Shown piece after piece: positions 1-7,126 of a DNA stretch of 64,000 nucleotides. The stretch comes from Streptomyces flaveus (GTDB taxonomy: Bacteria; Actinomycetota; Actinomycetes; Streptomycetales; Streptomycetaceae), in NCBI RefSeq assembly GCF_014647675.1, contig NZ_BMPQ01000018.1:19780-83779 (forward strand), read 5' to 3'. The notes beneath the pieces were generated by a model. It was not told the origin of the DNA, made no database searches, and saw only the letters and a list, made by a program, of their open reading frames with translations. Position 1 is the first letter of the stretch. Each line of letters starts with the position of its first letter. Made by a program: the position numbers and the translations under genes.

Positions 1-51
1 GGCGGGCTCCGTGCTGATGAGGCCCGGGACTTCCGGCATGAGAGGGGCACG

Positions 52-459
52 GTGCTGTGCCGCGCCCCCGGAGACACCGTGCTGACCTGTCTACGCGACC
101 TCGACGTCCTCGACGAACCACTGGACGCCCGCATCGGCATCGCTCCCGATGTGGCACTCCTCGTCCAGCACGGCACCGTCGTCGGCTGGAGCCTCACCGA
201 CCCCGCGCGCTACCTGACCACGGCGTACACCGACCCCGACCCCAATCCACCCTCCCCCGCCACCCGTCGCCTGCTCGCCGAATGCCTGGACCTCATCACC
301 ACGCCGGTGGTCGACGACGTAGCGGACGGCGAACCGGCCGCCCTGGCCTGCCTCCAGGCCGCCGACAAGGCCCTGCGCGAGCAGCGCGAGGACCGGCACC
401 GGGCCGACGCCCTGCTCGAGCTGATCGCCACCTACGTGGAGGACTACGGAAACTGGTGA
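52..459 (+). CDS. hypothetical protein, 135 aa
   Basis: I do not recognise this protein. Third codon positions are strongly G/C as expected for a real Streptomyces gene. The GTG start at 52 is preceded by GAGAGGGG at 40-47, a usable ribosome binding site with a short 4-nt spacer. The frame is open to the left edge of the window, so a longer 5' part outside cannot be excluded. The protein looks soluble, with a charged helical C-terminus (residues about 100-135) and no signal peptide. It lies about 100 bp upstream of a decayed gene in the same direction, in an accessory region, so it may itself be part of an old mobile element. Confidence 0.55.
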   Translation: MLCRAPGDTVLTCLRDLDVLDEPLDARIGIAPDVALLVQHGTVVGWSLTDPARYLTTAYTDPDPNPPSPATRRLLAECLDLITTPVVDDVADGEPAALACLQAADKALREQREDRHRADALLELIATYVEDYGNW

Positions 460-564
460 ACGGGGACGAAGGCCAAGGAACTGGACGGTGCCGGGGGATC
501 AAAGCCAGGCACAGCCAGGTCCCCGCCACATGCGCCGCAGCGCACGGCGATAGGCTGCACGTCC

Positions 565-1718
565 GTGAGCGAGTACCAATACTACGAGTTCCAGGCCATC
601 GACCGACCGTTGACCAAGGACGAGCTCGAGCAGGTACGGGCCCTGTCGAGCCGGGCCAGGATCAACACGACGCACTTCGTCAACGAGTACCACTACGGCG
701 ACTTCCGCGGCGATGAGCACAAACTGATGGAGCAGCTGTACGACGCCCACTTGTACTTCGCCAACTGGGGCTCGCGGCGCCTGATGCTGCGCCTGCCCAC
801 CACGCTGCTGCCCGCCCGCAGCGTCGAACCGTACTGCATGGAAGACGCCTTGACCTGCTGGACCAGGAACGGGCATCTGCTGCTCGACTTCGCCTACTCG
901 GCCGAGGACGGCAGCGAGTGGGACTTCGAGACCTCCTTCACCCTCGCCTCGTTCACCACCCTGCGTACCGAACTCGCCGCGGGCGACCTGCGTCCCCTCT
1001 ATCTGGCCTGGCTCTCCGCGCTCACCCGCTGGGAGTTGGAGGAGGACGTCAACGAGGAGGAATACACCTCCACCGTCGAACCGCCCGTACCCGCAGGTCT
1101 TGCCCAACTCACCGGTCCGCAGCAGGCCTTGGCGGACTTCCTGCACATCGACCCGCACCTGCTCACCGCTGCCGCCCGCGCCGGCGGTGCGGCCTCTTCC
1201 CAGGCGATCGACAAGGACGCACTCGCCGCCTGGATCCGCGCCCTGCCGCAACATGAGAAGGATGCCCTGCTGCTGGACGCCGCCCTGGGCGCCGCCCCAC
1301 AGCCGGGCCCCGCACTCCTGGCCCGCCACCGCGCCGCGTCCCACGACGGCACAGCCGAACCGTCCACCGCCACCCGGCGCCGCTCAGCCGCAGAACTCCT
1401 CGATGCCGCCTACGAGGTGCGCAGCGAGCACACCCGGCAGCGGGAACAGGCCCACGCCCAGGCCCGCTGAGCCGAACAGCCGGCCGCGAGAACCACCTGG
1501 CCGAGAACGCCGGGCAAGCCTGGCAGGACGTCGCCAACTTGATCGGGCAGAAGCAGCCCAGCCCCTACGGCGCCGCTGTCACCCTCCTGAAGGATCTCCG
1601 CGAGGCCCACAACCGGGCGGGCACCCCCGAGGAGTTCGCCCGGCGCCTCCACGACCTGCGCGAGCAGCACCGCGGCAAGTCCGTGGCTGAACCGCCGACC
1701 GGGCGCTGCCAGCCCTGA
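565..1718 (+). pseudogene. conserved Streptomyces hypothetical protein, frameshifted near 1470
   Basis: The first segment (565-1470, 301 aa, beginning MSEYQYYEF) looks like a conserved actinobacterial protein of unknown function that I remember as longer. After the TGA at 1468-1470 the coding pattern continues in another frame (from about 1488): it reads HLAENAGQAWQDVANLIGQK and then a helical, charged segment ending with TGA at 1716-1718. I infer one frameshift between about 1440 and 1488, inside an Ala/Gln/Arg-rich helical stretch, which splits an original protein of about 380 aa. The last residues after GKS also look altered. The 301-aa part could still be made as a truncated product. The start is the GTG at 565; no strong ribosome binding site is visible. 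Confidence 0.5.
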
Positions 1719-1740
1719 CGGCGGCGATGAGCCTGCTGAA

Positions 1741-1884
1741 GGAGCAGTGCCCGGCGAGGCCGACAACTTCCGCGGCACCGTCCTGGTCGCCGTCGAAGCG
1801 GCAGCCTGGGCCGGCAAGGGCGGGCCCGGTCCCGTCCTGGCGGAGATGCCCCTCAAGATCACCGGCGCCATCGACGCCGCTTGA
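1741..1884 (+). pseudogene. possible gene remnant, C-terminal scrap
   Basis: In one plus frame this stretch reads as plausible protein (including FRGTVLVAVEAAAW and PLKITGAIDAA) ending with TGA at 1882-1884, but no start or upstream body is present. It directly follows the frameshifted gene and looks like the tail of another lost gene. Function unknown. It could also be chance open frame in GC-rich DNA. Confidence 0.2.
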
Positions 1885-1936
1885 CCGGACACGAGGGCCG
1901 GAACTCTTCCAACCGGCCCCCGACCGCTCAAGGCTG

Positions 1937-2494
1937 CTACCCGACGTCCTTCACCGAGGTCGGCCCCAACTGCTTGGCGCTGGCGTACTCCGGCATCGTC
2001 ATGGGCTTGTCGAACAGGAAGAACGACTGGTTCGTGCCGACCGTGAACTCCATGTACGCGCCCGTCGTGGCGTCGAAACCGTAGTAGGCGTTGCAGGTGG
2101 AACCCGAACTGTACGTGCCGTCCATGCCGGGCTGTGCGAGGACCGCGATGCCGTTGTCGGAGTCCTCTATCTTCTCCGTCGGAGTGAGCATCTTGCAGCG
2201 CGGCACCGGCAGGCCCTTCATGATGAAGTACCCGTACTCGCCGTTGGCGTTCTGGATGTAGACGTACGAGAGTTTGCCCCGCTTCCCCCACGTCTTGATC
2301 CACTGGTTGATCGCTTCGCGGGTCGGCGAGTACTCCATGCGGCCCGCCGGCTGCTGGGCCACGAGGTGGTCGTAGTTGTCCTGCTTGGCCTTGTTCTCCT
2401 TGTCCTGGCTGGAGTCGTCGGTGCAGGACGTCAGGGCAAGGCCCACAACGAGCGCGACGACGGCGGCCAGGGCCATGCGTGCGAACTTCTTCAT
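1937..2494 (-). CDS. putative secreted lipoprotein, 185 aa
   Basis: The ATG at 2494 is preceded on the minus strand by AAGAGGG at good spacing, which decides this start over longer alternatives. The N-terminus is a lipoprotein signal: MKK, a hydrophobic segment, then LTSC with the lipidated cysteine at residue 24. The mature part is acidic then mixed, with two cysteines (in PRCKM and STCNA) that could form a disulfide. It contains no family motif I can name. The gene follows the small membrane protein gene (2529-2975) by 34 bp in the same direction, so the two are probably one operon acting at the cell surface. The location next to integrase scraps suggests mobile-element cargo. Confidence 0.65.
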   Translation of the reverse strand: MKKFARMALAAVVALVVGLALTSCTDDSSQDKENKAKQDNYDHLVAQQPAGRMEYSPTREAINQWIKTWGKRGKLSYVYIQNANGEYGYFIMKGLPVPRCKMLTPTEKIEDSDNGIAVLAQPGMDGTYSSGSTCNAYYGFDATTGAYMEFTVGTNQSFFLFDKPMTMPEYASAKQLGPTSVKDVG

Positions 2495-2528
2495 GCGGTG
2501 CTGCCCTCTTCCCTGGATGAGATGGGGA

Positions 2529-2975
2529 TCAGTTGGTGCACGTCGTGCGCTCGGCGGTGGCATCCAGCCGGTACGGCAGATCCTTGTCACGGAAGGGCGC
2601 GCGGTGCTCCTGGGCGGCCTTCGAGTTGTAGGCGTTGACCGACTCGATCCGCGTGGCCTTCAGCGCGGTGATCGACTGGTCGATCTGCGTCGTGCGAGTC
2701 TCAGAAGCGGCCTTCCGCTCCTCCTGGAGCGCCTGGATCGTCCCTTCGGCGTTCTGCACGGCCTCGCACAGATCGAAGAACTCCTCGTACGTGGTCTGAC
2801 GGAACTCGCCCGAGCCGACGGTGTTCTCGCGCTTGTCCGCCTCACCGCGGAACGGGGCGGTGATCCACCCCGCGCCGCCGAAGGCGAACACCCCGATCAC
2901 GTACAACACCGCCAGGCCGATGACCCCGCCGACGGCCCAAGCCCCTAACCGTGCCCCCTCGCGTATCTGCCCCAT
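2529..2975 (-). CDS. small membrane protein with coiled-coil exterior, 148 aa
   Basis: One transmembrane segment (about residues 10-34) follows a short charged N-terminus. The rest is hydrophilic and helical, with a heptad-like stretch (about 75-115) and two cysteines (in DLCEAV and TTCTN). Two ATGs are in frame, at 2981 and 2975; GAAGGGGG abuts the first and sits about 7 nt before the second, so I chose 2975. The downstream lipoprotein gene is 34 bp away and likely cotranscribed. No family recognised. Confidence 0.6.
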   Translation of the reverse strand: MGQIREGARLGAWAVGGVIGLAVLYVIGVFAFGGAGWITAPFRGEADKRENTVGSGEFRQTTYEEFFDLCEAVQNAEGTIQALQEERKAASETRTTQIDQSITALKATRIESVNAYNSKAAQEHRAPFRDKDLPYRLDATAERTTCTN

Positions 2976-3049
2976 GGCCATCCCCCTTCACAGGTGGTTC
3001 CGCGGCGTGGAACCACCTTCCGTGATGGAGGACACGGCGCCTGGTGAAA

Positions 3050-3133
3050 CGGTTCCGCCGGCACGAGTGTCACGACCTGCGCCACGGCGCAGCCACCCTC
3101 ATGCCGGCCAAGCGGACGAAGCCCGAAAAGTAG
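3050..3133 (+). pseudogene. tyrosine recombinase (integrase) fragment carrying the HxLRH box
   Basis: In the plus frame the sequence reads RHECHDLRHGAATLMPAKR and stops at TAG 3131-3133. HDLRHxAATL is the conserved box II of tyrosine recombinases, including a catalytic arginine. Everything before and after the box is missing. It lies 115 bp left of the tRNA-derived repeat at 3249, where an integrase gene would sit if another element ended here. The rest of 2976-3209 shows nothing else I can support. Confidence 0.55.
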
Positions 3134-3209
3134 GTCCCAGGTCACTCCGCTCACGCAAGCCACCTCTCGGCACCCCGGCCGTGTGGCGCGTCATGCCCCG
3201 AGCAAGGAA

Positions 3210-3244
3210 AAACCCCAGGTCACGGCGAGTGAGTCCTGGGGTTT
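3210..3244 (-). terminator. intrinsic terminator beside the partial tRNA copy
   Basis: AAACCCCAGG at 3210-3219 pairs perfectly with CCTGGGGTTT at 3235-3244 across a 15-nt loop. Read on the minus strand a T-rich run follows the stem. A slightly diverged copy sits at the same place beside the intact tRNA (13593-13627), so this was the tRNA-Thr terminator. Confidence 0.6.
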
Positions 3245-3248
3245 CTCG

Positions 3249-3292
3249 GAGCCGCCTTCGGGATTCGAACCCGAGACCTACGCATTACGAGT
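3249..3292 (-). repeat. attachment site copy: 3' part of tRNA-Thr
   Basis: Forty-four bases are identical to 13633-13676, the 3' end of tRNA-Thr(CGT) from the anticodon loop through the T arm and acceptor stem. The match stops after the anticodon region, leaving a truncated tRNA. This is the typical footprint of site-specific integration into a tRNA gene. It is one boundary of the 10.4-kb element. Confidence 0.85.
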
Positions 3293-3407
3293 TGTCCGAT
3301 CTTGATCCGGGGGTGTCCATGGGCGTCCCCGGCAAGGCTCGCATGGCCGGTCAGAGGGCCTTCCGGACTTCGCCGGAAACCGGCGGACCACCCCGGAACG
3401 AGCGGTG

Positions 3408-3428
3408 ATTGAGACCACGACTGAGACC
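3408..3428 (+). other. candidate arm-type recombinase binding sites, left end
   Basis: ATTGAGACC (3408-3416) and ACTGAGACC (3420-3428) form a direct pair with 12-bp period, 115 bp inside the left attachment repeat. A matching pair with the same period and orientation lies near the right end (13518-13538). The paired placement suggests integrase arm sites; this is inference. Confidence 0.4.
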
Positions 3429-3643
3429 GCGACCTCTTCATCCCGAAGCAACTTGGGTGACTGTCCGGCCTTGGGCCGCTGCGTCTCTCACCTGCTCCGA
3501 TGGTCCGCAGGCGTCCACGCTTGTCCGCCACTGTCCGTCGGCGTTGTCACGCAGTTAGACACTCAGCGGTGTTGGGCTGGCCTTCCGCAGACCTCGGCCC
3601 CCCTTGCGGGATGGCCGAGGCTTCGTGCCGCTCATGCGGTGGA

Positions 3644-3904
3644 TCAACGCTGAACCCACCACGCGATGCAAGAGACCGCAGTGGTGCCGAGTCCGGCAGC
3701 GATGCCTCGAACGAGTCCGTGGCCGGCGGTGCGTCCCAGCGCGCGCACCTTGCGGCGCCGGGCTGGCGATGCCCACTGAGAACGGGTGTTCCGCAGCCAG
3801 AACCCCACGCGGGTGGGCAGAGTCGACGGCTTCCGGGGCTGGCCCGTAGCCTTGAGGGTGTTACTGATGGCTCCTCCTGTAGGTCGAGCGATTGGTTGTT
3901 TCAT
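3644..3904 (-). CDS. possible small membrane protein, 86 aa
   Basis: The ATG at 3904 has an AGGGAG ribosome binding site with suitable spacing, and the gene follows the Rep-like gene (stop at 3987) on the same strand. The product is basic in its first two thirds. Its last 25 residues (HGLVRGIAAGLGTTAVSCIA) could be one transmembrane segment, resembling small spread-type proteins of actinomycete mobile elements only in general character. The ribosome binding site lies in the 3' arm of a strong hairpin (3907-3936). Overlapping plus-strand open frames are less convincing. No homologue recognised. Confidence 0.4.
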   Translation of the reverse strand: MKQPIARPTGGAISNTLKATGQPRKPSTLPTRVGFWLRNTRSQWASPARRRKVRALGRTAGHGLVRGIAAGLGTTAVSCIAWWVQR

Positions 3905-3906
3905 CT

Positions 3907-3936
3907 GGCGGCTCCCTGCGGGAACAGGGGGCCGCC
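3907..3936 (-). promoter_or_regulatory. hairpin covering a ribosome binding site
   Basis: On the minus strand GGCGGCCCCCTG, loop TTCCCG, then CAGGGAGCCGCC: a 12-bp stem with one G-U type mismatch, two bases before the ATG at 3904. It could act as a terminator for the gene ending at 3987 or hide the ribosome binding site of the next gene. No U-run follows directly, which favours the second reading. Confidence 0.4.
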
Positions 3937-3986
3937 GCCTTTTGGGCGGCGACCGGTGCCATTTGTCCTCACCTGGGTGGTGGGGT

Positions 3987-4922
3987 TCAGCCTGCTTCGC
4001 CCTTGCGGACTAGGAACTCCACGGTCGGAAGCAGTGGCTCGTCTGGGGCCGAAGTGGACGCTGCCTGCCCGTCTTTTTCGGTCTTGGTCTCATCACCTGC
4101 GGAGCAGTCAGCCGCTGTGGCGCGCTTGCTGACGTTCAGGTTGTAGGGGGCCTGGAAGGCATATTTGTCGGCGGTCGTCGTGAGGGTGGGCAGAGAAGTG
4201 TCGATGTAGATGCCGTACCCAATCGTGGTAAGAACCCCTGCCGTCAGCAGTTCCTCACGCCCTTTGCGGATCGTCTTCGGAGATAGCCCGTACCAGTCCG
4301 CGAACACCTCGGGAATATAGAACTGCGGATCGCGTCGGCTCATGCATATGAGCAGCAGCGCCTTACCTGACAGGGTCAGCTTCTCGTGCAGTCCATCGAC
4401 CCAATACTGAAACGGCAGTCGGAAGTAGATGTCCTCAAGGGGGCCATCGGCCATGCCGATGGGCGGACGGTAGGAGGTGCTCGTGCCGTCCTCCATGAGC
4501 TTTGTAATCTTGGTGAACTTGCCGTTCTGGGACCTTTTGATCAAACCGAGTTGCTCAAGCTGCAACCAGAGGCGTGAAACCATGACACTGGCTGAGGCAC
4601 CCGGAGCGTGGTGGCCCAGGCAGCGGGCCCAAAGCTCGGACCGCTCGGTTACGTCATAGGGGGCTGCGGTGGTTACAGATGCCATGAGCAGGTACAGATC
4701 CAACGCCCGCTCGCGGCGGGCGCGCACGAGTGCGCTCAGCGGACTAGGAGCCTTGGCGTCTCCACTGTCTCCCTGGACGACACGTTGCACGAGGGACCGG
4801 CGGATGGGCACCTCTCTCTTACGCCGCTTTGAGGAGCCCAGGAGCGCGGCGATGCTGTGCTCCTGGGAGAGGCCGCCATCCGGGAGGGGATCGTCGGCCG
4901 GTGGAAAAATGATCCGTGGCAT
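3987..4922 (-). CDS. winged-helix DNA-binding protein, replication-initiator-like
   Basis: About 311 aa. After a disordered N-terminus (1-60) two winged-helix-like regions can be read: residues about 70-135 (ALDLYLLMASVTT through VMVSRLWLQLEQLGLI) and about 165-240 (GKALLLICMSRRDPQFYIP, then YGLSPKTIRKGREELLTAG, a good helix-turn-helix). This arrangement resembles replication initiators of small plasmids and integrative elements, but I cannot name the family. The C-terminus is low-complexity. A GTG at 4937 is an alternative start; neither start has a strong ribosome binding site. It is a strong candidate for the element's own replication or control gene, with the small gene at 3644-3904 downstream. 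Confidence 0.6.
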   Translation of the reverse strand: MPRIIFPPADDPLPDGGLSQEHSIAALLGSSKRRKREVPIRRSLVQRVVQGDSGDAKAPSPLSALVRARRERALDLYLLMASVTTAAPYDVTERSELWARCLGHHAPGASASVMVSRLWLQLEQLGLIKRSQNGKFTKITKLMEDGTSTSYRPPIGMADGPLEDIYFRLPFQYWVDGLHEKLTLSGKALLLICMSRRDPQFYIPEVFADWYGLSPKTIRKGREELLTAGVLTTIGYGIYIDTSLPTLTTTADKYAFQAPYNLNVSKRATAADCSAGDETKTEKDGQAASTSAPDEPLLPTVEFLVRKGEAG

Positions 4923-5225
4923 AGACCCAGCATGCACGCAGGGCCGCCGGTCTGAGGTGCCGTCACCGGTACCTGCCTCACGACCCGGTTGCTCCTCTGA
5001 GCAGGCATCAGATATCCATGATGACTAGTAACAACTATTAGATACAGGCGAGGTGAGTACGACACCCGTCTCCGCAGATGGAGCAGGCTCTAGAAAAAAG
5101 GATCTTTAACGTCTTGACTCCAGGATCTTTGCTGGTTGTAGCCAGATCCCTTGTCTTTCCTTCCGGACGCCCGTTGCGCTCGTGTCCCGGCTCCGCAGGG
5201 TCTGAACGGGAGAGCAACGGCCTGT

Positions 5226-5315
5226 CTTCTTGCCCTGGGTCTGGCGGGCCCGTTTTTCGGCCCTGGCCAGAGAAGTGCAGGCCCAACTGACCTGCGGCTG
5301 AGCGGTTGTTGGTGG
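5226..5315 (+). repeat. diverged direct repeat, copy A
   Basis: From CTTCTTGCCCTGGGTCTGG this segment aligns at roughly 75 percent with 6912-7000, sharing also CAACTGACCTGC further on. Copy B follows an integrase remnant, so the repeat may be integrase-flanking DNA duplicated within the element. Confidence 0.6.
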
Positions 5316-5392
5316 TCGTCGTCGGTCGTTGCCGGTCGTCGTCGGAGGTCCCACGGAGGTCCCAGAGAGGGCCCCAACCTGGGGCGCGTCGG

Positions 5393-5434
5393 GACCTCTA
5401 GCGCTAGAGGTCAGACCCTCTACCGCTAGAGGTC
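5393..5434. promoter_or_regulatory. operator-like palindrome cluster
   Basis: GACCTCTAGCGCTAGAGGTC (5393-5412) is a perfect 20-bp palindrome. Two bases later the half-site CTAGAGGTC recurs (5426-5434), facing an imperfect partner (CTCTA at 5418-5422). CTCTAGCGCTAGAG-type palindromes are typical of TetR-class operators in Streptomyces as I recall. No regulator gene is adjacent, so this looks like a leftover operator. Confidence 0.5.
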
Positions 5435-5458
5435 TTGAGGTGAACGCGTAGATCGCGT

Positions 5459-6535
5459 TTACGTGGTGAGTCCCGCCCTTTCACAAGCGGCTTTGTACTT
5501 GGGCGTGCAGATCTGATCGATCGTGTACATGCCGTCCTTGACGACCGTGTCCTTGATGTTGTCGGCGGTCAGGGAGATCGGCGTGAGCAGGACGGCCGGG
5601 ATGTCGTCGGTGGTGGGGCTGTCGACCATGTCTGTGGCGATGTCGCCGAGTTGTTCACCCTGGGCCAGGGCGACGGCCATTTCGGCGGCGGCCTCGGCCT
5701 CAAGCTTGAAGGGCTTGTAGACGGTCATGTACTGCTCGCCGCTCACGATGCGCTGTACGGCCGTGATGTCGGCGTCCTGGCCGGTGACCGGGGGGAGCGG
5801 TGAGACCTTGGAGGCCCTGAGGGCGGAGATGACGCCGCCAGCGAGGCCGTCGTTGGCGGAGTAGACGCCGTCGATGTTGTCGGCGCCCAGAACGGAGATG
5901 GCGCCGGACATGTTGATGTGGGCGTTGTCCGGATTCCACTCGACGGTGTCGTACGCCTTGCCGATCTTCACCTTCCCCTGGAGGACGGACAGGGCGCCCC
6001 TCTTGAAGGCGGCCGAGTTCGGGTCGGCCGAGGAGCCATTCATCATGACGATCTGCCCGCCGTCCGCCTTGTCGCCCATGGCCTTGAGGAGCGCCCGGCC
6101 CTGGATCTCGCCGACCTTCTCGCCGTCGAAGGAGACGTAGCCCGAGATCGGGCCCGTGGCGAGGCGGTCGTAGGCGACGACCGGGATGCCCGCGCGATCG
6201 GCCGTCTCGACCGAGGATCGGGCCACCTTGGCGTCGACGGGGTCGAGGATCAGGACCTCGACCCCCTTGGTGACCATGGAGTGAATCTGCTGGTGTTGGG
6301 TGGCCACATCCTCCTTGGCGTTGGCGTACTCCACCGTGCAGTCGCCGCACAGGTCCTTGATCTTCTTCTCGATCAGGGGCCTGTCGAACTGCTCGGCGCG
6401 AGGGGTCCCGGCTCCCGGGAGCAGCAAGCCGATCGTCACGCCGGAGGTGTTCCCGGCCTTGCCGCAGGAGGCCAGGACGACGGCCAGGGACACCGCGGCC
6501 ACAGAGACGGCGGCACGGCGCAGGTAGAGCTTCAC
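5459..6535 (-). CDS. xylose-type sugar-binding lipoprotein (copy 1)
   Basis: 358 aa. GTG start at 6535 with a strong AAGGAGGTG ribosome binding site. A lipoprotein signal ends at LASC (Cys24). The mature protein is a type I periplasmic binding fold close to the D-xylose binder XylF: TIGLLLPG at the first strand, LILDPVDA, PVVAYDRLATG, SGYVSFDGEKVGE, QIVMMNGSSADPN, VYSANDGLAGGV, ITGQDAD-type hinge (VTGQDADITAVQ) and QYMTVYKPF. It would bind a sugar outside the cell and hand it to an ABC transporter, but no permease or ATPase gene lies near. A paralogue sits at 8523-9617. Tandem 20-bp repeats (6591-6630) upstream may be control sites. Confidence 0.85.
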   Translation of the reverse strand: MKLYLRRAAVSVAAVSLAVVLASCGKAGNTSGVTIGLLLPGAGTPRAEQFDRPLIEKKIKDLCGDCTVEYANAKEDVATQHQQIHSMVTKGVEVLILDPVDAKVARSSVETADRAGIPVVAYDRLATGPISGYVSFDGEKVGEIQGRALLKAMGDKADGGQIVMMNGSSADPNSAAFKRGALSVLQGKVKIGKAYDTVEWNPDNAHINMSGAISVLGADNIDGVYSANDGLAGGVISALRASKVSPLPPVTGQDADITAVQRIVSGEQYMTVYKPFKLEAEAAAEMAVALAQGEQLGDIATDMVDSPTTDDIPAVLLTPISLTADNIKDTVVKDGMYTIDQICTPKYKAACERAGLTT

Positions 6536-6590
6536 GTGCGGGCACCTCCTTACCCGTCGACCGGACGCCGATCAGATCCCCATCCCAGTA

Positions 6591-6630
6591 TGGGCAGGCA
6601 CAGGGTTCTATGCGCAGGCACAGGGTGCGG
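6591..6630. repeat. tandem 20-bp repeat upstream of the sugar-binding gene
   Basis: TGGGCAGGCACAGGGTTCTA (6591-6610) is followed at once by TGCGCAGGCACAGGGTGCGG (6611-6630), with 16 of 20 positions identical. It lies 56-95 bp before the GTG at 6535, a place for a regulator. Function inferred only. Confidence 0.45.
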
Positions 6631-6680
6631 AGGGCTGACCAGACTGCAGCAAGGGGCGGACGTTCCGGAGCCGCAAGTGC

Positions 6681-6827
6681 GCCGAGATACGGAACCGCTA
6701 CAGCGCGGAACCAGCAGCTCAGGACTACCTGACTCTGAAGGTGTACGCGCACCTCATGCCGAGCAGTCGGGAGCGGGCCCGGAAGGCTCTCGGGCAGGCT
6801 CTCCGGCCGCAAGATCACACGGGCTGA
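6681..6827 (+). pseudogene. tyrosine recombinase C-terminal fragment
   Basis: The frame ending at TGA 6825-6827 reads YLTLKVYAHLMPSSRERARK, the typical end of Streptomyces phage-type integrases; the tyrosine in VYAHLMPSS is the catalytic nucleophile. The upstream catalytic domain is absent. It lies 145 bp upstream of the start of the first sugar-binding gene, on the other strand, showing past rearrangement. Confidence 0.6.
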
Positions 6828-6911
6828 GGTTCCAGAGAGGTTCCACGGCATGAAAATGCCCCTGAGTCGCGCCGTATGCGCAGCTCAGAGACATGATCAC
6901 AAAACCTACTT

Positions 6912-7000
6912 CTTCTTGCCCTGGGTCTGGGGGCCCATTTTTCGTCCCTGATCAGCGGGCCGCGCACCTCAACTGACCTGCAGTTGGGCCGTCGTTGGGG
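6912..7000 (+). repeat. diverged direct repeat, copy B
   Basis: Partner of 5226-5315. It begins CTTCTTGCCCTGGGTCTGG and shares CAACTGACCTGC. It follows the integrase remnant by 84 bp. Confidence 0.6.
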
Positions 7001-7050
7001 TCTAATTCGGCAGACACCATTAACGTGGCCTCCGTCGTCAAACGCGGTTC

Positions 7051-7079
7051 AGGGACCCGGACACAGTGTCAGGGTCCCT
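7051..7079. terminator. strong hairpin, probable terminator
   Basis: AGGGACCC (7051-7058) plus GACAC (7060-7064) pair with GTGTC (7066-7070) plus GGGTCCCT (7072-7079). A short T-rich run follows on the plus strand. It lies 44 bp left of the IS5-family copy; which transcript it ends is unclear. Confidence 0.4.
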
Positions 7080-7126
7080 TCGTTCTGCCCTGGGGAAACT
7101 CTCATCGGCTCGGGCTAGTGAACTAG

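Larger units (their letters stand above)
4923..5458. other. gene-free stretch inside the element
   Basis: No convincing coding frame on either strand. It holds a less GC-rich promoter-like zone upstream of the Rep-like gene (about 5010-5110), one copy of a diverged repeat (5226-5315), GTCGTC-rich DNA, and a CTCTAG-type palindrome cluster (5393-5434). Confidence 0.5.

Noticed and set aside
3220..3531. 103-aa minus-strand frame across the partial tRNA
   Set aside because: Its end is a translation of tRNA sequence (RSRVRIPKAAP type), a well-known false gene pattern.
3500..4132. 210-aa plus-strand frame
   Set aside because: No start signal, odd composition, and it overlaps better minus-strand candidates.
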